Positions 42,718-54,560 of a stretch of DNA of 64,000 nucleotides are shown here, piece by piece. The position numbers and the translations under genes were made by a program. This DNA comes from Sphingomonas abietis (lineage in GTDB: Bacteria > Pseudomonadota > Alphaproteobacteria > Sphingomonadales > Sphingomonadaceae): contig NZ_CP115174.1 of the NCBI RefSeq assembly GCF_027625475.1, positions 1,736,001 through 1,800,000 on the forward strand. The letters are read 5' to 3'. Numbering within the stretch: the stretch's first letter is position 1; each line of letters opens with the position of its first letter. The notes under the pieces were generated by a model. The model saw only the letters and a program-made list of their open reading frames with translations. It did no database searches and was not told the origin of the DNA.

Positions 42718-43915
42718 TCAGGCGAGGGGCTGCGGCTCGGCGGGGGCGGGCCGGGTGGTCAGGGCGGCGCCCCGATCGAGCAGGCCCTCCGCCTGCAATT
42801 GCACGAACAGCGCCGCCAGCAGCATGATCGGGGCCAGCGGTATTCCTGCCATCGCCAGCACGATGCAGAGCTGCGGCACGACGAAGCCGGCCGCCAGGAC
42901 GGCACGCTGCCAGTCGGCGAGATGATCCCAACGCCGGTGGAGGGTCAGCATCAGACCGAGCGTCGCCACCGTCATGTCATAGTCGAAGGCATAAGGCAGG
43001 ATGAGGAACGTCGCGGTCGCGGCGGGAAAGCACAGCCCGGCCAAGGGAACATCGCGACCGGAGGCATGCCACAGCAGGGCCAGGGCCAGGATCGCGGTGA
43101 CGACCTGGGCGATGCCGGCGATCGGCGCGGTCAGTGCCTGCTGGCGGAACGCGACGATCGTCGTCGGCATCATCGTCTGGAAGAACTGGCCGGTCTGCGC
43201 CATGGCCGAGACCTCCAATGCGCTGGTGACGTGGAGGTAGGTCCACCACACCGCCGGCCCGAAGGCGAGCAGGCTGGCCGCCACGATCGCCGCCACGCCG
43301 ATGCCGGCCACCGCGATCGTCGTCCAGCGCCGCCGCCGGAGCAGCAGCAGCGGGATCAGCAGCGCGATATGCGGCTTGACCACCATCAGCATCGTCGCGA
43401 TGCCGGCGCGGCGCGGCCGGGCATCGAAATGGCGGAAGGCGATCAACCACAGCGCGCCCATCAGCAGCCCGAAATGGCCCGCCCACAGGTTGATCGTCGC
43501 GGCGGGCGTCAGCAGCGCCAGCCAGGCGGGCAGGCCCGCATCCCGGACGGGCGGCCCAGCCGAACAGCGCGAGGCCGCCGATCGTCCACAGGGTGTAAGC
43601 CGGCAGATAGGGCAGCGACCCGAACGGGATATCGAGGAGCAGCGATGTCGGCGGGTAGGAATAGATATGCGGGTTCAGCGTGCCGAGATGGCCCTGCACG
43701 AAGCCATGGTAGCCAGCCAGATTGTAGAGCTGGTCGAGCCGGCCTTCGATCGCCATGCGCCCGCCGGCCCACAGGTTCAGGAAATCGCGGCCCCACAGCT
43801 CCTTGTCGGCGATCCGCAGGCCGTGCAGCCGTGAGATGTCGGTCGCGAACATATAGACCACCAGCATATTGCCGATGATCCAGAGATAGGTTTCGGTGAG
43901 GCCCCTCAGTCGCAT
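42718..43915 (-). pseudogene. Frameshifted GT87/DUF2029-like membrane glycosyltransferase
   Basis: Polyprenyl-phosphate-hexose mannosyltransferase-like integral membrane protein of about 398 residues if repaired. The N-terminal part starts at ATG 43915 with a TM (YLWIIGNMLVVYMFATDISR) and ELWGRDFLNLWAGGRMA, a loop typical of the family. It reads well to GLALFGWAARPG near 43543. From there the family-like sequence (DAGLPAWLALL, then ATINLWAGHFGLL) continues in the +1 frame to the stop at 42718, with many TM helices. One extra base near 43540-43550 explains it: either a true inactivating frameshift or a sequencing/assembly error in a GC-rich run. Confidence 0.8.
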
Positions 43916-43993
43916 GAGGGCCGTGCCTAGCCCGACAGGGTTGAGACACCGTTAACCCTGCCCCGTTCGGCGTGACGGGGCACGCGGCCCGGC

Positions 43994-44473
43994 TCAGGCC
44001 GGATAGTCGATCCGGACCACCTCATATTCCTTCTCGCCGCCGGGGAGCATCACCCGGCGCAGATCGCCGATCGCGGCGCCACGCAGCGCACGGGCGAGGG
44101 GGGATTGCCAGCTGATCCGGCCGGCGCCGGCATCGGCCTCGTCCTCGCCGACCAGCGTGACGATGCGTTCCTGATCGTCCGCATCGGCGATGGTGACGGT
44201 CGCGCCGAAGAAGGCCTTGTCGCGATCGGCCTGCTTCGCCGGATCGACGACCATCGCCGCCTTCATTTTCTTGGAGAGGTGATTGAGCCGCCGGTCGATC
44301 TCGCGCAGCCGCTTGCGGCCGTAGATATAGTCACCATTCTCCGAACGGTCGCCGTTGCCGGCGGCCCAGCTGATCGTCTCGACCAGCGCCGGGCGCTCCT
44401 GCTCGAACAGCCGCTGATATTCGGCGCGCATGGCGGCATAACCCGAAGGGGTGATGTAGTTGGGCCTGTCCAT
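43994..44473 (-). CDS. greB: Transcription elongation factor GreB
   Basis: Rescues backtracked RNA polymerase by stimulating transcript cleavage. The 159-residue protein has the N-terminal coiled coil with SENGDYIYGRKRLREIDRRL, whose YxYGRKRLREIDRR pattern marks GreB rather than GreA, and a C-terminal FKBP-like domain (ISWQSPLARALRGAAIGD). It starts 6 bp after the slt stop on the same strand, so slt and greB are probably one operon. Confidence 0.93.
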   Translation of the reverse strand: MDRPNYITPSGYAAMRAEYQRLFEQERPALVETISWAAGNGDRSENGDYIYGRKRLREIDRRLNHLSKKMKAAMVVDPAKQADRDKAFFGATVTIADADDQERIVTLVGEDEADAGAGRISWQSPLARALRGAAIGDLRRVMLPGGEKEYEVVRIDYPA

Positions 44474-44479
44474 CGCGGC

Positions 44480-46543
44480 TCAGCCGGGGGTGGATTTGCT
44501 GAGATAATAAGACAGGCGGTTGGCGTTGCTCTGCCCGGCGCGGAGCGGCGCGATGGTATCGTAGACGACCGCGTTGGCGAGCACGTTCTGGACATAGCCG
44601 CGCGTCTCGCCGAACGGGATCGCCTCGATCCAGTCGACCGGGTCGACCCCGCCCGAGCGCGGATCGCCGTTGGTCGCGATCCATTTGCGGACATTGCCGG
44701 CGCCGGCATTGTAGGCGGCGATGGCGAGGACGTAATTGCCGCCGAACGCATCCATCATCCGCCCGAAATAGGCGGTGCCGAGCTCCATGTTGAAGCCGGG
44801 ATCGTTCGTCAGCCGCATATAGTCGTAGGGCAGGCCCATCTGGCTCGCCTGCTCGCGCGCGGTGGTCGGCATCAGCTGCATCATGCCGCGCGCGCCGGCG
44901 CCGGAGACCGCCTGCCGGTCGAACTGGCTCTCCTGCCGCATGATGCCGTGGATGAAGGAGAAGCTGTTGGCGATGTCCTGCGGCACCGGCAGCGTCGGGA
45001 AGCCCGAACGGACATAGTCGCTGGCGGATTCGGGCTTGGCGGCACGTTCCGCCATGACCCCGAGATCCATCCGGCCGAGTTCGCGGGCGAGATTGGCAAC
45101 GAGCAGGTGATCGGTGTCGGACAGCTGGGCCGAGGCACCGATCGTCCGCATGAACTGGCTCTGGTCGCTCCAGTCGCCGAGCTGGCCGAGGATGCGCGCG
45201 GCGCGGACCACCTCGCGCGCCTCGAAGGCGGCGCGATCCGCCTCGGGGATCTGGCTATAGTCGGCGGTGGCCGGAGCGGGCGTGGGGCGGCCGATCCGCT
45301 CCAAGGCCAGCTGACCGTAGAACTGATCCGGGAAGGCGGCGGCGTTGGCGAAATAGGATTGCGATCCGGCCTCGTCATGGGCGGCGAGCGACGCGCGGCC
45401 GGCCCAATAATAGCCCTTGGCGCGCGACGAGGGGCTTTGCGCGGCATCGCCATAGAGACGGAACATCACGATCGCATCGGCGGGGCGGCCGAGCTTCTGC
45501 ATCGCGGCCGTCCCCGCCAGCCAGGCCAGGCTGGTGTAGACGTCGCGCTGGGCGAACGGCAGCGCGCGCAGGTCGGCGCCGATCGGATAGATGTCGGTCA
45601 GCTGGCTGGCGATGGCATAGGCCTGCGCCCAATTGCCGTCATTGGCGGCCCCGCGCGCGAACGACAGCTGCTGTTCCATGAAGCGGCGGCCGTCATAGGC
45701 CGGCGCGTCGAGCCGGTGCGGCTGCGCCATCTCCATGCGGGCGACGCCTTCCTGGCCGGTCATCCGCAACCAGGTCGAGCGATCGACCAGATAGCCGGCA
45801 TCGCCATTCGCCGTCGCGCCGAGTGCCGCGCCCTGGGCGGCCGCATCGGGCGAGCGCAGCTGATAGGCGAGGCGGGCCATGTAGAGCGCGCGCCGCGCCG
45901 GGCTCACCAGCAGGATCTGGCGTTGCGCGGCGGCGGTGTTGCGGCCCCACAGCAGCACCTCCATGCGCTTGTCCTGATCGTCCTGGGTCAGGCTGGCGCC
46001 GAAGCTGGTGGTCAGGCGGCCCTCGTCGACCAGATTGAGCTGGCCCGACACCCAAGCCGCCCGCGCCGCCGCCTGCGCTTCGGCGGCCCGGCCGCGTGCG
46101 AACAACGCCTCGGCGAGGCGGAGCTGGGCGGCGCCGGTCTGCGGCGGGAAGCGGGTGAGGAAGGCGATCACGGCGTCCGGCGGGGTGACGTCCGCCTGGA
46201 TCTGCTGCTCGGCCATCTTGCGCATTGCCGATTCGCCGGGCCAGCCGGGGTGGGCGATCAGAAAATTGGCATAATCCTGGAAGAGCAGGTTGCTCGACTG
46301 GCGCAGCCGGCGCCACTGGACGAGCGCCTCGGCGATCGGATCGGTCTGCAATCCGGCGCTGCTCGCATAAGGCTGGGCATAGGTATAACCGGTGGCGGAG
46401 GCCGGCATCGCGCCGGAAACACCGAGTTGCGCGCGATACCATGCCACCTGCTGGGGGGTGAGCGAGGCGCCGACGGCGGCGGCGGCGAGAAGCGCGAAGG
46501 GAGCGATCATCATCAGCCGTCGATGGAGCATGCTGGACATCAT
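44480..46543 (-). CDS. slt: Soluble lytic murein transglycosylase (Slt70-like)
   Basis: Cleaves peptidoglycan glycan strands to 1,6-anhydro ends in the periplasm. The 687-residue protein has a signal peptide (MLHRRLMMIAPFALLAAAAV), a long alpha-helical superhelix (about 40-500) and a C-terminal SLT domain (about 510-650). The SLT domain has catalytic Glu in IMRQESQFD, GARGMMQLMP and AYNAGAGNVRKW. Size and layout match E. coli Slt70. AAGGAG precedes ATG 46543. Divergent from dapA. Confidence 0.94.
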   Translation of the reverse strand: MMSSMLHRRLMMIAPFALLAAAAVGASLTPQQVAWYRAQLGVSGAMPASATGYTYAQPYASSAGLQTDPIAEALVQWRRLRQSSNLLFQDYANFLIAHPGWPGESAMRKMAEQQIQADVTPPDAVIAFLTRFPPQTGAAQLRLAEALFARGRAAEAQAAARAAWVSGQLNLVDEGRLTTSFGASLTQDDQDKRMEVLLWGRNTAAAQRQILLVSPARRALYMARLAYQLRSPDAAAQGAALGATANGDAGYLVDRSTWLRMTGQEGVARMEMAQPHRLDAPAYDGRRFMEQQLSFARGAANDGNWAQAYAIASQLTDIYPIGADLRALPFAQRDVYTSLAWLAGTAAMQKLGRPADAIVMFRLYGDAAQSPSSRAKGYYWAGRASLAAHDEAGSQSYFANAAAFPDQFYGQLALERIGRPTPAPATADYSQIPEADRAAFEAREVVRAARILGQLGDWSDQSQFMRTIGASAQLSDTDHLLVANLARELGRMDLGVMAERAAKPESASDYVRSGFPTLPVPQDIANSFSFIHGIMRQESQFDRQAVSGAGARGMMQLMPTTAREQASQMGLPYDYMRLTNDPGFNMELGTAYFGRMMDAFGGNYVLAIAAYNAGAGNVRKWIATNGDPRSGGVDPVDWIEAIPFGETRGYVQNVLANAVVYDTIAPLRAGQSNANRLSYYLSKSTPG

Positions 46544-46635
46544 GCCAACCCGCTCCTTATCAGGCGCTGAATGTGACGCCTCGCTGTCATGGGTCGAACT
46601 ATGACGCGGTGCGGCGTCCGCGTGAAGGAGTAGAT

Positions 46636-47511
46636 ATGTTCTCGGGATCGATTCCCGCCCTGGTGACGCCTTTTCGCGACGGCCGCTTCGACGAGGCGGT
46701 GTTCCGCAATTTCGTCGACTGGCAGATCAGCGAAGGCTCGAACGGGCTGGTGCCGTGCGGCACGACCGGCGAATCGGCGACGATGTCGATCGCCGAGCAT
46801 GACCGCGTGGTCGCGGTCTGCGTCGAGCAATCGGCCGGGCGGGTGCCGGTGATCGCCGGTTGCGGATCGAACGACACGCTGGTCGCGCTCGATCACATGC
46901 GGTCGGCCCAGGCGGCGGGTGCGGACGCGGCGCTGGTCGTGCTGCCTTATTACAACCGGCCGAACCAGGAGGGCGTCTATGCCCACTTCGCCTATCTGGC
47001 CGAGCATTGCGACCTGCCGATCATCGTCTACAACGTGCCCGGCCGGACGGTCACCGACATCCAGCCCGAGACGCTCGGACGCCTGGCGGCGATCCCGAGC
47101 ATCGTCGGTATCAAGGACGCGTCCGGCAAATCGGAGCGCGTCACCGCCCAGCGGCTCGCCTGCGGGCCGGATTTCTGCCAGCTGTCCGGCAATGACGACA
47201 TGGCGCTCGGCTTCATGGCGATGGGCGGGCGGGGCTGCATCTCGGTGACGGCCAACATCGCGCCGCGCCTGTGCGCCGATTTCCAGAAGGCCTGCCTGCA
47301 CGGCGACTGGGCGACGGCGCTGGCGTTGCAGGATCGGCTGTTCCCGCTCCACACCGCCTTGTTCACCGATGCCTCGCCGGGGCCGGCGAAATATGCGCTC
47401 AACGCGATTCGTCCGTCCTTCCCGGTGGAGCTCCGTCTCCCGATGACCTTCGCCGGCGAGGCGAGCCGCAAGGCGGTCGACGCGGCGATGAAGGTGGCGG
47501 GGCTGATCTGA
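46636..47511 (+). CDS. dapA: 4-hydroxy-tetrahydrodipicolinate synthase
   Basis: Condenses pyruvate with aspartate semialdehyde for lysine and diaminopimelate. The 291-residue protein has GTTGE (42-46), YNVPGRT with Tyr 132, and Schiff-base Lys 160 in GIKDAS. ATG 46636 has GAAGGAG 5 bp upstream. The stop overlaps the smpB start as TGATG, so the two are coupled. Confidence 0.97.
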   Translation: MFSGSIPALVTPFRDGRFDEAVFRNFVDWQISEGSNGLVPCGTTGESATMSIAEHDRVVAVCVEQSAGRVPVIAGCGSNDTLVALDHMRSAQAAGADAALVVLPYYNRPNQEGVYAHFAYLAEHCDLPIIVYNVPGRTVTDIQPETLGRLAAIPSIVGIKDASGKSERVTAQRLACGPDFCQLSGNDDMALGFMAMGGRGCISVTANIAPRLCADFQKACLHGDWATALALQDRLFPLHTALFTDASPGPAKYALNAIRPSFPVELRLPMTFAGEASRKAVDAAMKVAGLI

Positions 47512-47993
47512 TGGCCCGTCCGCGTCCGGTAGAATTCGAGAAGACCAAGATCGTCGCCGAGAACCGGCGCGCGCGCTACGAATATTTCCTCGAGCAATTC
47601 TTCGAGGCCGGCATCGCGCTGACCGGCACCGAGGTGAAGAGCCTCCGCTTCGGCCAGGGCACGATCGCGGAAAGCTATGCCGAGGTGAAGGAGGGGCAGG
47701 TCAATCTGATCAACGCCAACATCCCGGAATTCAGCCACGGCAACCGCTTCAACCATGAGCCGCGCCGGCCGCGCAAGCTGCTGCTCCACGAGCGCGAGAT
47801 CGCCAAGATGTACCAGGGCGTCAACCGCGAGGGCATGACGCTGATCCCGTTGGCGATCTATTTCAACAGCAAGGGGCGCGCGAAGGTCGAACTGGCGCTG
47901 GCCAAGGGCAAGAAGCTGCACGACAAGCGCGAGACCAGCAAGGAGCGCGACTGGAAGCGCGAGCAGGGGCGGTTGCTGCGCGATCGCGGCTGA
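47511..47993 (+). CDS. smpB: SsrA-binding protein SmpB
   Basis: Partner of tmRNA in rescuing stalled ribosomes. The 160-residue protein has [29 protein letters not shown], and the basic C-terminal tail [17 protein letters not shown] that mimics the anticodon arm. dapA-smpB is a frequent alphaproteobacterial order. The tmRNA gene itself was not seen in the window. Confidence 0.97.
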   Translation: MARPRPVEFEKTKIVAENRRARYEYFLEQFFEAGIALTGTEVKSLRFGQGTIAESYAEVKEGQVNLINANIPEFSHGNRFNHEPRRPRKLLLHEREIAKMYQGVNREGMTLIPLAIYFNSKGRAKVELALAKGKKLHDKRETSKERDWKREQGRLLRDRG

Positions 47994-48140
47994 TCGCGCG
48001 GGCGGGAGCCGACAGCCGGTAGGCGGCCGGGTGACTCTTCTGTTACAGAATTGAAATGACGTCCTTCCGTCCGTCGCGCTCTTGCGACGGCCGGTCGCGC
48101 TGCTATGCCTTCCTCATACACCATGTTGAGGGATCCCCAT

Positions 48141-50201
48141 ATGCGCTTGTCGTTTGTCGCCCTGATGGCGTCCACCATGCTTGCCGGTGCCTCCGTCGCC
48201 GCCGTGCCGGGCTCGATGTTCGCGCCTGCGACCACCGGCGGCGCACCCGCCGTCGCCGGCCAGCCGACCTATGGCAGCTTCGGCTTCGATACCGCCGGCA
48301 TGGACAAGTCGGTCAAGCCGGGTGACGATTTCTATTCCTATGCCAGCGGCACCTGGCAGAAGACCACCGAGATCCCCGCCGATCGCGCCAGCTACGGCAT
48401 GTTCCACAAGCTGCAGGATCTGAGCCTGGAACGCACCCGCGGCATCCTGGAGGATGCGGAGAAGCAGCCGGACAGCAAGATCGGCATGTTCTACGCGAGC
48501 TTCATGGACGAGGCCGCCGCCGATGCGAAGGGGGCCGCGCCGATCAAGCCGTGGCTCGCCGAGATCAAGGCCGCCAAGACCAAGGCCGCGCTGGCCGCCG
48601 AGATGGCGAAGCTCGCCCGGGCCGGCGTCTCGACGCCGTTCGGCACCGGCGTCGGCCAGGATGACAAGCATCCCGATACCTATATCGCGCAGTTCGGCCA
48701 GGACGGCCTCGGCCTGCCCAACCGCGATTATTATCTCAAGCCCGACGCGGCGCTGGCCAAGGCGCGCACCGCCTATGTCGCCTACGTCACCCAGATGCTG
48801 ACGCTCGCCGGCGAGGCCAATGCCGCCGCCCGTGCGCAGGCGATCATGACCTTCGAGACCGGCATCGCCAAGGTCCAGTGGGCCGCCGAGGACACCCGCG
48901 ACGCCGACAAGGGCTACAACAAGTGGGCGCGCGCCGATTTCGACGCCAAGGCGCCGGGCTTCCCGTGGGCGCCCTACATGGCCGGCCTCGGCTATGGCAC
49001 GCAGAAGGATTTCCTGGTCGGCCAGCCGAGCGCCTTCACCGGCGAGGCCAAGCTGTTCGCCGCAACCCCGGTCGCGGTGCTCCAGGATTATATGATCATC
49101 CGCACGCTGGATGAATATGCCCGCTATCTGTCGAAGGACTTCATCGACACCAGCTTCGCCTTCCACGGCACCGCGCTGTCCGGCACGCCGCAGAACCAGC
49201 CGCGCTGGAAGCGGGGCGTCAGCCTCGTCTCCAGTGACATGGGCGAGGCGGTCGGCCAGGTCTATGTCGCCAAATATTTCCCGCCGGAAGCCAAGGCGGC
49301 GGCCGATGCGCTGGTCCACAACATCATCGCCGCAATGGGCACGCGCCTGAAGAACCTCAGCTGGATGGACCCGGCGACCAAGCAGAAGGCGCTGGAGAAG
49401 CTCGCCGCCTTCACCCCCAAGATCGGCTATCCGGACAAGTGGCGCGATTATTCGACGCTGGAGATCAGGCAGGGCGATCTGGTCGGCAACGTCGCGCGCG
49501 CCAACGCCTTCGAATATCAGCGCGGGCTCAACAAGCTCGGCCAGCCGATCGATCGCGGCGAGTGGGGCATGACGCCCATGACGATCAACGCCTACGCCAA
49601 TCCGGTGATGAACGAGATCGTCTTCCCGGCCGCGATCCTGCAGCCGCCCTTCTTCGATCCGAAGGCCGATCCGGCGGTCAATTATGGCGGCATCGGCGTG
49701 GTCATCGGCCACGAGCTCAGCCATCATTTCGACGACCAGGGCCGCAAATATGACAGCCATGGCGCGCTCACCGACTGGTGGACGCCGCAGGACGTGACCC
49801 GCTTCACGGCGCTGACCGACCAGCTCGTCAAGCAATATGACGCCTATGAGCCGCTCCCCGGCCAGCACGTCAACGGCAAGCTGACGCTGGGCGAGAACAT
49901 GGCCGATCTCGCCGGCCTGTCGCTCAGCCACGACGCCTATGAGCTGTCGCTGGGTGGCCAGCCGGCGCCGGTGATCGACGGCTTCTCCGCCGATCAGCGC
50001 TTCTACCTCGGCTATGCGCAGGTGTGGCGGACCAAGTATCGCGATCCGATCCTGCGCCAGCAGCTGCTGACCGATCCGCATTCGCCCGGAGTCCAGCGCA
50101 CCGACGAGGTCCGCAACAAGGATCTGTGGTACAAGGCGTTCGACGTGAAGGCGGGCGAGAAGCTGTATCTGCCGCCGGCCGAGCGCGTGAACGTCTGGTA
50201 A
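48141..50201 (+). CDS. M13-family zinc metallopeptidase (PepO/neprilysin-like), exported
   Basis: Periplasmic or surface endopeptidase for short peptides. The 686-residue protein starts MRLSFVALMASTMLAGASVAA, a signal peptide (GAGGGA upstream of ATG 48141). Family motifs: NAYANP (substrate binding), HELSHHFDDQG (HExxH zinc motif), GENMADLAG with the third zinc ligand Glu, and the characteristic C-terminal Trp (VNVW). Upstream in-frame ATGs at 48105 and 48123 lack a ribosome site. Confidence 0.94.
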   Translation: MRLSFVALMASTMLAGASVAAVPGSMFAPATTGGAPAVAGQPTYGSFGFDTAGMDKSVKPGDDFYSYASGTWQKTTEIPADRASYGMFHKLQDLSLERTRGILEDAEKQPDSKIGMFYASFMDEAAADAKGAAPIKPWLAEIKAAKTKAALAAEMAKLARAGVSTPFGTGVGQDDKHPDTYIAQFGQDGLGLPNRDYYLKPDAALAKARTAYVAYVTQMLTLAGEANAAARAQAIMTFETGIAKVQWAAEDTRDADKGYNKWARADFDAKAPGFPWAPYMAGLGYGTQKDFLVGQPSAFTGEAKLFAATPVAVLQDYMIIRTLDEYARYLSKDFIDTSFAFHGTALSGTPQNQPRWKRGVSLVSSDMGEAVGQVYVAKYFPPEAKAAADALVHNIIAAMGTRLKNLSWMDPATKQKALEKLAAFTPKIGYPDKWRDYSTLEIRQGDLVGNVARANAFEYQRGLNKLGQPIDRGEWGMTPMTINAYANPVMNEIVFPAAILQPPFFDPKADPAVNYGGIGVVIGHELSHHFDDQGRKYDSHGALTDWWTPQDVTRFTALTDQLVKQYDAYEPLPGQHVNGKLTLGENMADLAGLSLSHDAYELSLGGQPAPVIDGFSADQRFYLGYAQVWRTKYRDPILRQQLLTDPHSPGVQRTDEVRNKDLWYKAFDVKAGEKLYLPPAERVNVW

Positions 50202-50290
50202 TCGCCGGTGCCCGCCCGTTCGGGTGATCCCGAACGGGTTTCGGGGCGGGCCGCATTGACGAAATGGCTGCGGAAGGCCGAATAAGGGCC

Positions 50291-52783
50291 ATGCGTTTGC
50301 CCGTTCTACGTGCCGAACCCGTCCCGCTTCGCGCGGCTTCGCCCGCGCGGCCGACGCTGACCCCGGATCGCCTGATCGCGGGCGGCGTCGCCGGGCTCGG
50401 TGTCGCCTCTGCGGTGATGCTGGCACGGGCCGCCGGGGACTGGCGCTTCGCGGCGGGCTTCCTGGTCGGCTTTGCCGCGATCGCGGCGGCGATCATGCTG
50501 GCGGCGCGGGTGCGGCTGGGCAGCGGCGCCGGGGCCGGCATCGTGGGCGATACGACGCCACGCCCGGATCGCGCGCTGCTCCGCGCCACGCTGGACATGT
50601 GCGAGGAGCCGGCGGCGATCACCGATCGCGCGGGCCGGCTGGTCGCGGCGAACCTCGCTTATGTCGATCGCTTCGGTGCCGACGCAGTGCCGCCGGCGCT
50701 GCCCGGCCTGGCGCTCTATGCCGAAGGCATCGCCGGCGCCGGCCGCACCGCCTGGCGGGAGGGCGAGGCGGAATCGGCGCTCGGCAGTGCGGGCGTGCAG
50801 CTTCGCGTCCTGCGCGTCGGCGTGGCCGAGGATCACCTGCTCTGGCGCATCGGCGATGGGCGCGGCGAGGGGCGGACCGATGCCCTGCGGCTGGTCGGCG
50901 GCGGTTTTGGCGATCGCATGGGGCGCGCCGGGCTGATGGCGGCGCTGATCGACGAACGCGGCCGCATCCTCGTCGCCAACAAGGTGTTCACCGCCCGCGC
51001 CATGGGGGCCCAGGCGACCAGCGTGTCGGGCCGCGATTTCGCCGCCTGCCTGGTCCAGGATGCGGAGGGGGCGCTCCATTTCGGGCGCGACGGCGAGGGC
51101 GCCGACCCGCTCCGCCTGCTCCACATCCCGCTCGACGATGGCGAACTCGCCGCCGGTGCCGCCGCGATGCTGCTGTTCGACGATCCCGCCAGCCGCATCA
51201 TCGAGCAGAGCTCGACCCGGCCGGACGATCTCTACGGCCTGCTCGGCATGTTGCCGCTCGGCCTCGCGCTGATCGATCGCGAGGGGCGCTTCCTCTTCCA
51301 GAACGAGGCATTCCGCGTCGCCGCCGGCATGAACGAGAGCGATGGCACGCTCTATCCGAGCGACCTCGTGGTCAAGGAGGACAAGTCCGCCGTCTCGGAT
51401 GCGGTGCGGCGCTTCGCCGGCGGCAAGCCGACCGCCGGGCCGGTGGGCAATGGCCCGATCCTGTCCGGCGACGTGGCGGTTCGCCTGCGCCATCGGCCCG
51501 ACGATGCGGTGTCGCTGACGGTCGCGTCGGCGCGCGGGCTCGGCGATGCCTCGGTGATCCTCAGCCTCAAGGATTCGATGGAGGAGGGCAAGCTCCAGCG
51601 GCAGGTCGCGCAGGCCACCAAGATGCAGGCGGTGGGCCAGCTGGCGGGCGGCGTCGCGCACGACTTCAACAATATCCTGACCGCGGTGCTCGGCCATTGC
51701 GACCTGATCCTGATGCGCCACACCCCCGGCGACAGCGATTATGACGACATCCAGCAGATCCGCCACAACGCCAACCGCGCCGCCGGACTGACCCGCCAGC
51801 TGCTCGCCTTCTCGCGCCAGCAGACGCTGCGCCCGCAGGTGCTCCAGCTGCCCGACGTGATCTCGGAGGTCTCCAACCTGCTGCGCCGGCTGATGGGCGA
51901 ATCGATGCAGCTGGTGATCAACCATGGCCGCGCGATCGGCTCGGTGCGCGCCGATCCCGGCCAGCTCGAGCAGGTGATCGTCAATCTCGCGGTCAATGCC
52001 CGCGACGCCATGCCGCAGGGCGGCGAACTGACCATCCGCACCTATGGGGTCAGCGCCGCCGAGGTCCGTCGCCTCGGTGCCGACGTGCTGCCGGCCGGCG
52101 ATTATTCGGCGTTCAGCGTCACCGATACCGGCACCGGCATACCGCCGGAGGTGCTGCCCAAGATCTTCGAGCCCTTCTTCACCACCAAGGAGGTCGGCAA
52201 GGGCACCGGCCTCGGCCTCTCGACCGTCTACGGCATCGTCAAGCAGTCGGGCGGCTTCATCTTCGCCGATTCGGAACTGGGGCGCGGCACCAGCTTCGTC
52301 GTCTACCTGCCGGTCTTCCACGGCGAGACGGCGGCGCCCGAGAAGGAGGTGCCCAAGCCACCCGCCCAGGAATTGTGGGGCACCGGATCGATCCTGGTGG
52401 TGGAGGACGAGGATATGGTCCGCTCGGTCGCCGAGCGCGCGCTCACCCGGCAGGGCTATCAGGTGCGGACGGCCGCCAATGGCGAGGAGGCGCTCGAGAT
52501 CCTGATGCAGATGCCGGTGGGCGAGGGCCATGGCGGCTTCGACCTGCTGATTTCGGACGTGATGATGCCGACGATGGATGGCCCCACCATGGTCCGCCAT
52601 GCCCGCGAGCGCTTCCCGAACCTGCCGATCCTGTTCATGTCGGGCTATGCCGAGGAGCAGTTGCGCAAGTCGATCCACCTCGACAATGTCTCCTTCCTCG
52701 CCAAACCCTTTTCGGTGCAGCAGCTGGCCGAGGCGGCGCGCGATACGCTGGCGCGCCACGCCAAGCCCGATAAGGCAAGATAA
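50291..52783 (+). CDS. cckA: CckA-type hybrid sensor histidine kinase
   Basis: Master cell-cycle kinase/phosphatase that feeds ChpT and CtrA in alphaproteobacteria. The 830-residue protein has two N-terminal TM helices (about 27-45 and 52-72) and two to three PAS-like regions. HisKA has [20 protein letters not shown], HATPase has [11 protein letters not shown] and [20 protein letters not shown], and the C-terminal receiver has [14 protein letters not shown] and KPFS. ATG 50291 is favoured by AAGG upstream; ATG 50264 adds nine residues. A lone receiver gene follows. chpT and ctrA are not in the window. Confidence 0.92.
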   Translation: MRLPVLRAEPVPLRAASPARPTLTPDRLIAGGVAGLGVASAVMLARAAGDWRFAAGFLVGFAAIAAAIMLAARVRLGSGAGAGIVGDTTPRPDRALLRATLDMCEEPAAITDRAGRLVAANLAYVDRFGADAVPPALPGLALYAEGIAGAGRTAWREGEAESALGSAGVQLRVLRVGVAEDHLLWRIGDGRGEGRTDALRLVGGGFGDRMGRAGLMAALIDERGRILVANKVFTARAMGAQATSVSGRDFAACLVQDAEGALHFGRDGEGADPLRLLHIPLDDGELAAGAAAMLLFDDPASRIIEQSSTRPDDLYGLLGMLPLGLALIDREGRFLFQNEAFRVAAGMNESDGTLYPSDLVVKEDKSAVSDAVRRFAGGKPTAGPVGNGPILSGDVAVRLRHRPDDAVSLTVASARGLGDASVILSLKDSMEEGKLQRQVAQATKMQAVGQLAGGVAHDFNNILTAVLGHCDLILMRHTPGDSDYDDIQQIRHNANRAAGLTRQLLAFSRQQTLRPQVLQLPDVISEVSNLLRRLMGESMQLVINHGRAIGSVRADPGQLEQVIVNLAVNARDAMPQGGELTIRTYGVSAAEVRRLGADVLPAGDYSAFSVTDTGTGIPPEVLPKIFEPFFTTKEVGKGTGLGLSTVYGIVKQSGGFIFADSELGRGTSFVVYLPVFHGETAAPEKEVPKPPAQELWGTGSILVVEDEDMVRSVAERALTRQGYQVRTAANGEEALEILMQMPVGEGHGGFDLLISDVMMPTMDGPTMVRHARERFPNLPILFMSGYAEEQLRKSIHLDNVSFLAKPFSVQQLAEAARDTLARHAKPDKAR

Positions 52784-52822
52784 ATCTTGTCGCGCAACGG
52801 CTTCGGCGGGTAGTCGGGCGCT

Positions 52823-53170
52823 ATGAACGCACGCTCCATCCTCATCGTCGAAGACGAATCGCTGATCGCGATGATGCTCGAGGATTTCATCGACAGCCTC
52901 GGCCATGTCGTGGCCGGCACCGAAGACACCGTGGCCGGCGCGCTGGTGCAGGCGCAGAACGGGACGTTCGATCTCGCCATCCTCGATGTCCATCTGCATG
53001 GCCAGTCCTGCTGGCCGGTGGCGGATGCGCTGGCCGATCGCGACATTCCCTTCATTCTCGCCACCGGCGGCCATACCGAGCCGCCGCCCGCGCGCCATGC
53101 CGCGGCCCCCGTGCTCTCCAAGCCGTTCACACTGAGCGGCATCGAACAGGCGATCGATTCCACCGTCTGA
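52823..53170 (+). CDS. Single-domain response regulator
   Basis: The 115-residue protein is a receiver domain only, with acidic residues in VEDES (10-12), phospho-acceptor Asp 55 (AILDVHLHG), ILATGG with the switch Thr, and KPFT. No output domain. It lies 39 bp after cckA and ahead of recA. It could be a phosphate sink or a partner of an HWE or CckA-like kinase; the partner is not known from sequence. Confidence 0.88.
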   Translation: MNARSILIVEDESLIAMMLEDFIDSLGHVVAGTEDTVAGALVQAQNGTFDLAILDVHLHGQSCWPVADALADRDIPFILATGGHTEPPPARHAAAPVLSKPFTLSGIEQAIDSTV

Positions 53171-53189
53171 TTTTTTGCGGCGAGTCTTT

Positions 53190-53204
53190 GTTCTCTTCTT
53201 GTTC
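53190..53204 (+). promoter_or_regulatory. LexA (SOS) box of recA
   Basis: GTTC-N7-GTTC (GTTCTCTTCTTGTTC) exactly matches the alphaproteobacterial LexA operator and lies about 90 bp before the recA ATG. Confidence 0.92.
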
Positions 53205-53292
53205 TGTTGGAACGAAGCTGGTACATGCCGCTTCGTCGATGGCGCGCATTGAAGCCCGCGCTGCCACGTTCTAACATCGGAGGAGACCGGCA

Positions 53293-54378
<1,086 letters not shown>

Positions 54379-54560
54379 GACCGGGCGCGGCGCCTCTCGC
54401 CCCTGCGCGGGCGCGGCGCCGCCTGCGGGGCTTCGGCTGACCGTCCCCGATATCGCGCGGCGGCCAGGGCGGAAGGCCGGGGCGCTCGGGGCGGGGCGGG
54501 GTAGCAAGGCTCGTTCCTGTCTGCGGGGCGTTGATCGGGTGTCACCGGCAGGAGGGGCTC

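Noticed and set aside
48030..48060. Possible Pho box upstream of the M13 peptidase gene (CTGTTACAGAATTGAAATGA)
   Set aside because: Only one half resembles CTGTCAT and the second repeat does not fit; too weak to call.
54383..54420. GGGCGCGGCGCC direct repeats after recA as a regulatory RNA
   Set aside because: Two copies of a GC-rich 12-mer in a GC-rich spacer; no further structure supports an RNA gene. Noted only within the recA entry.
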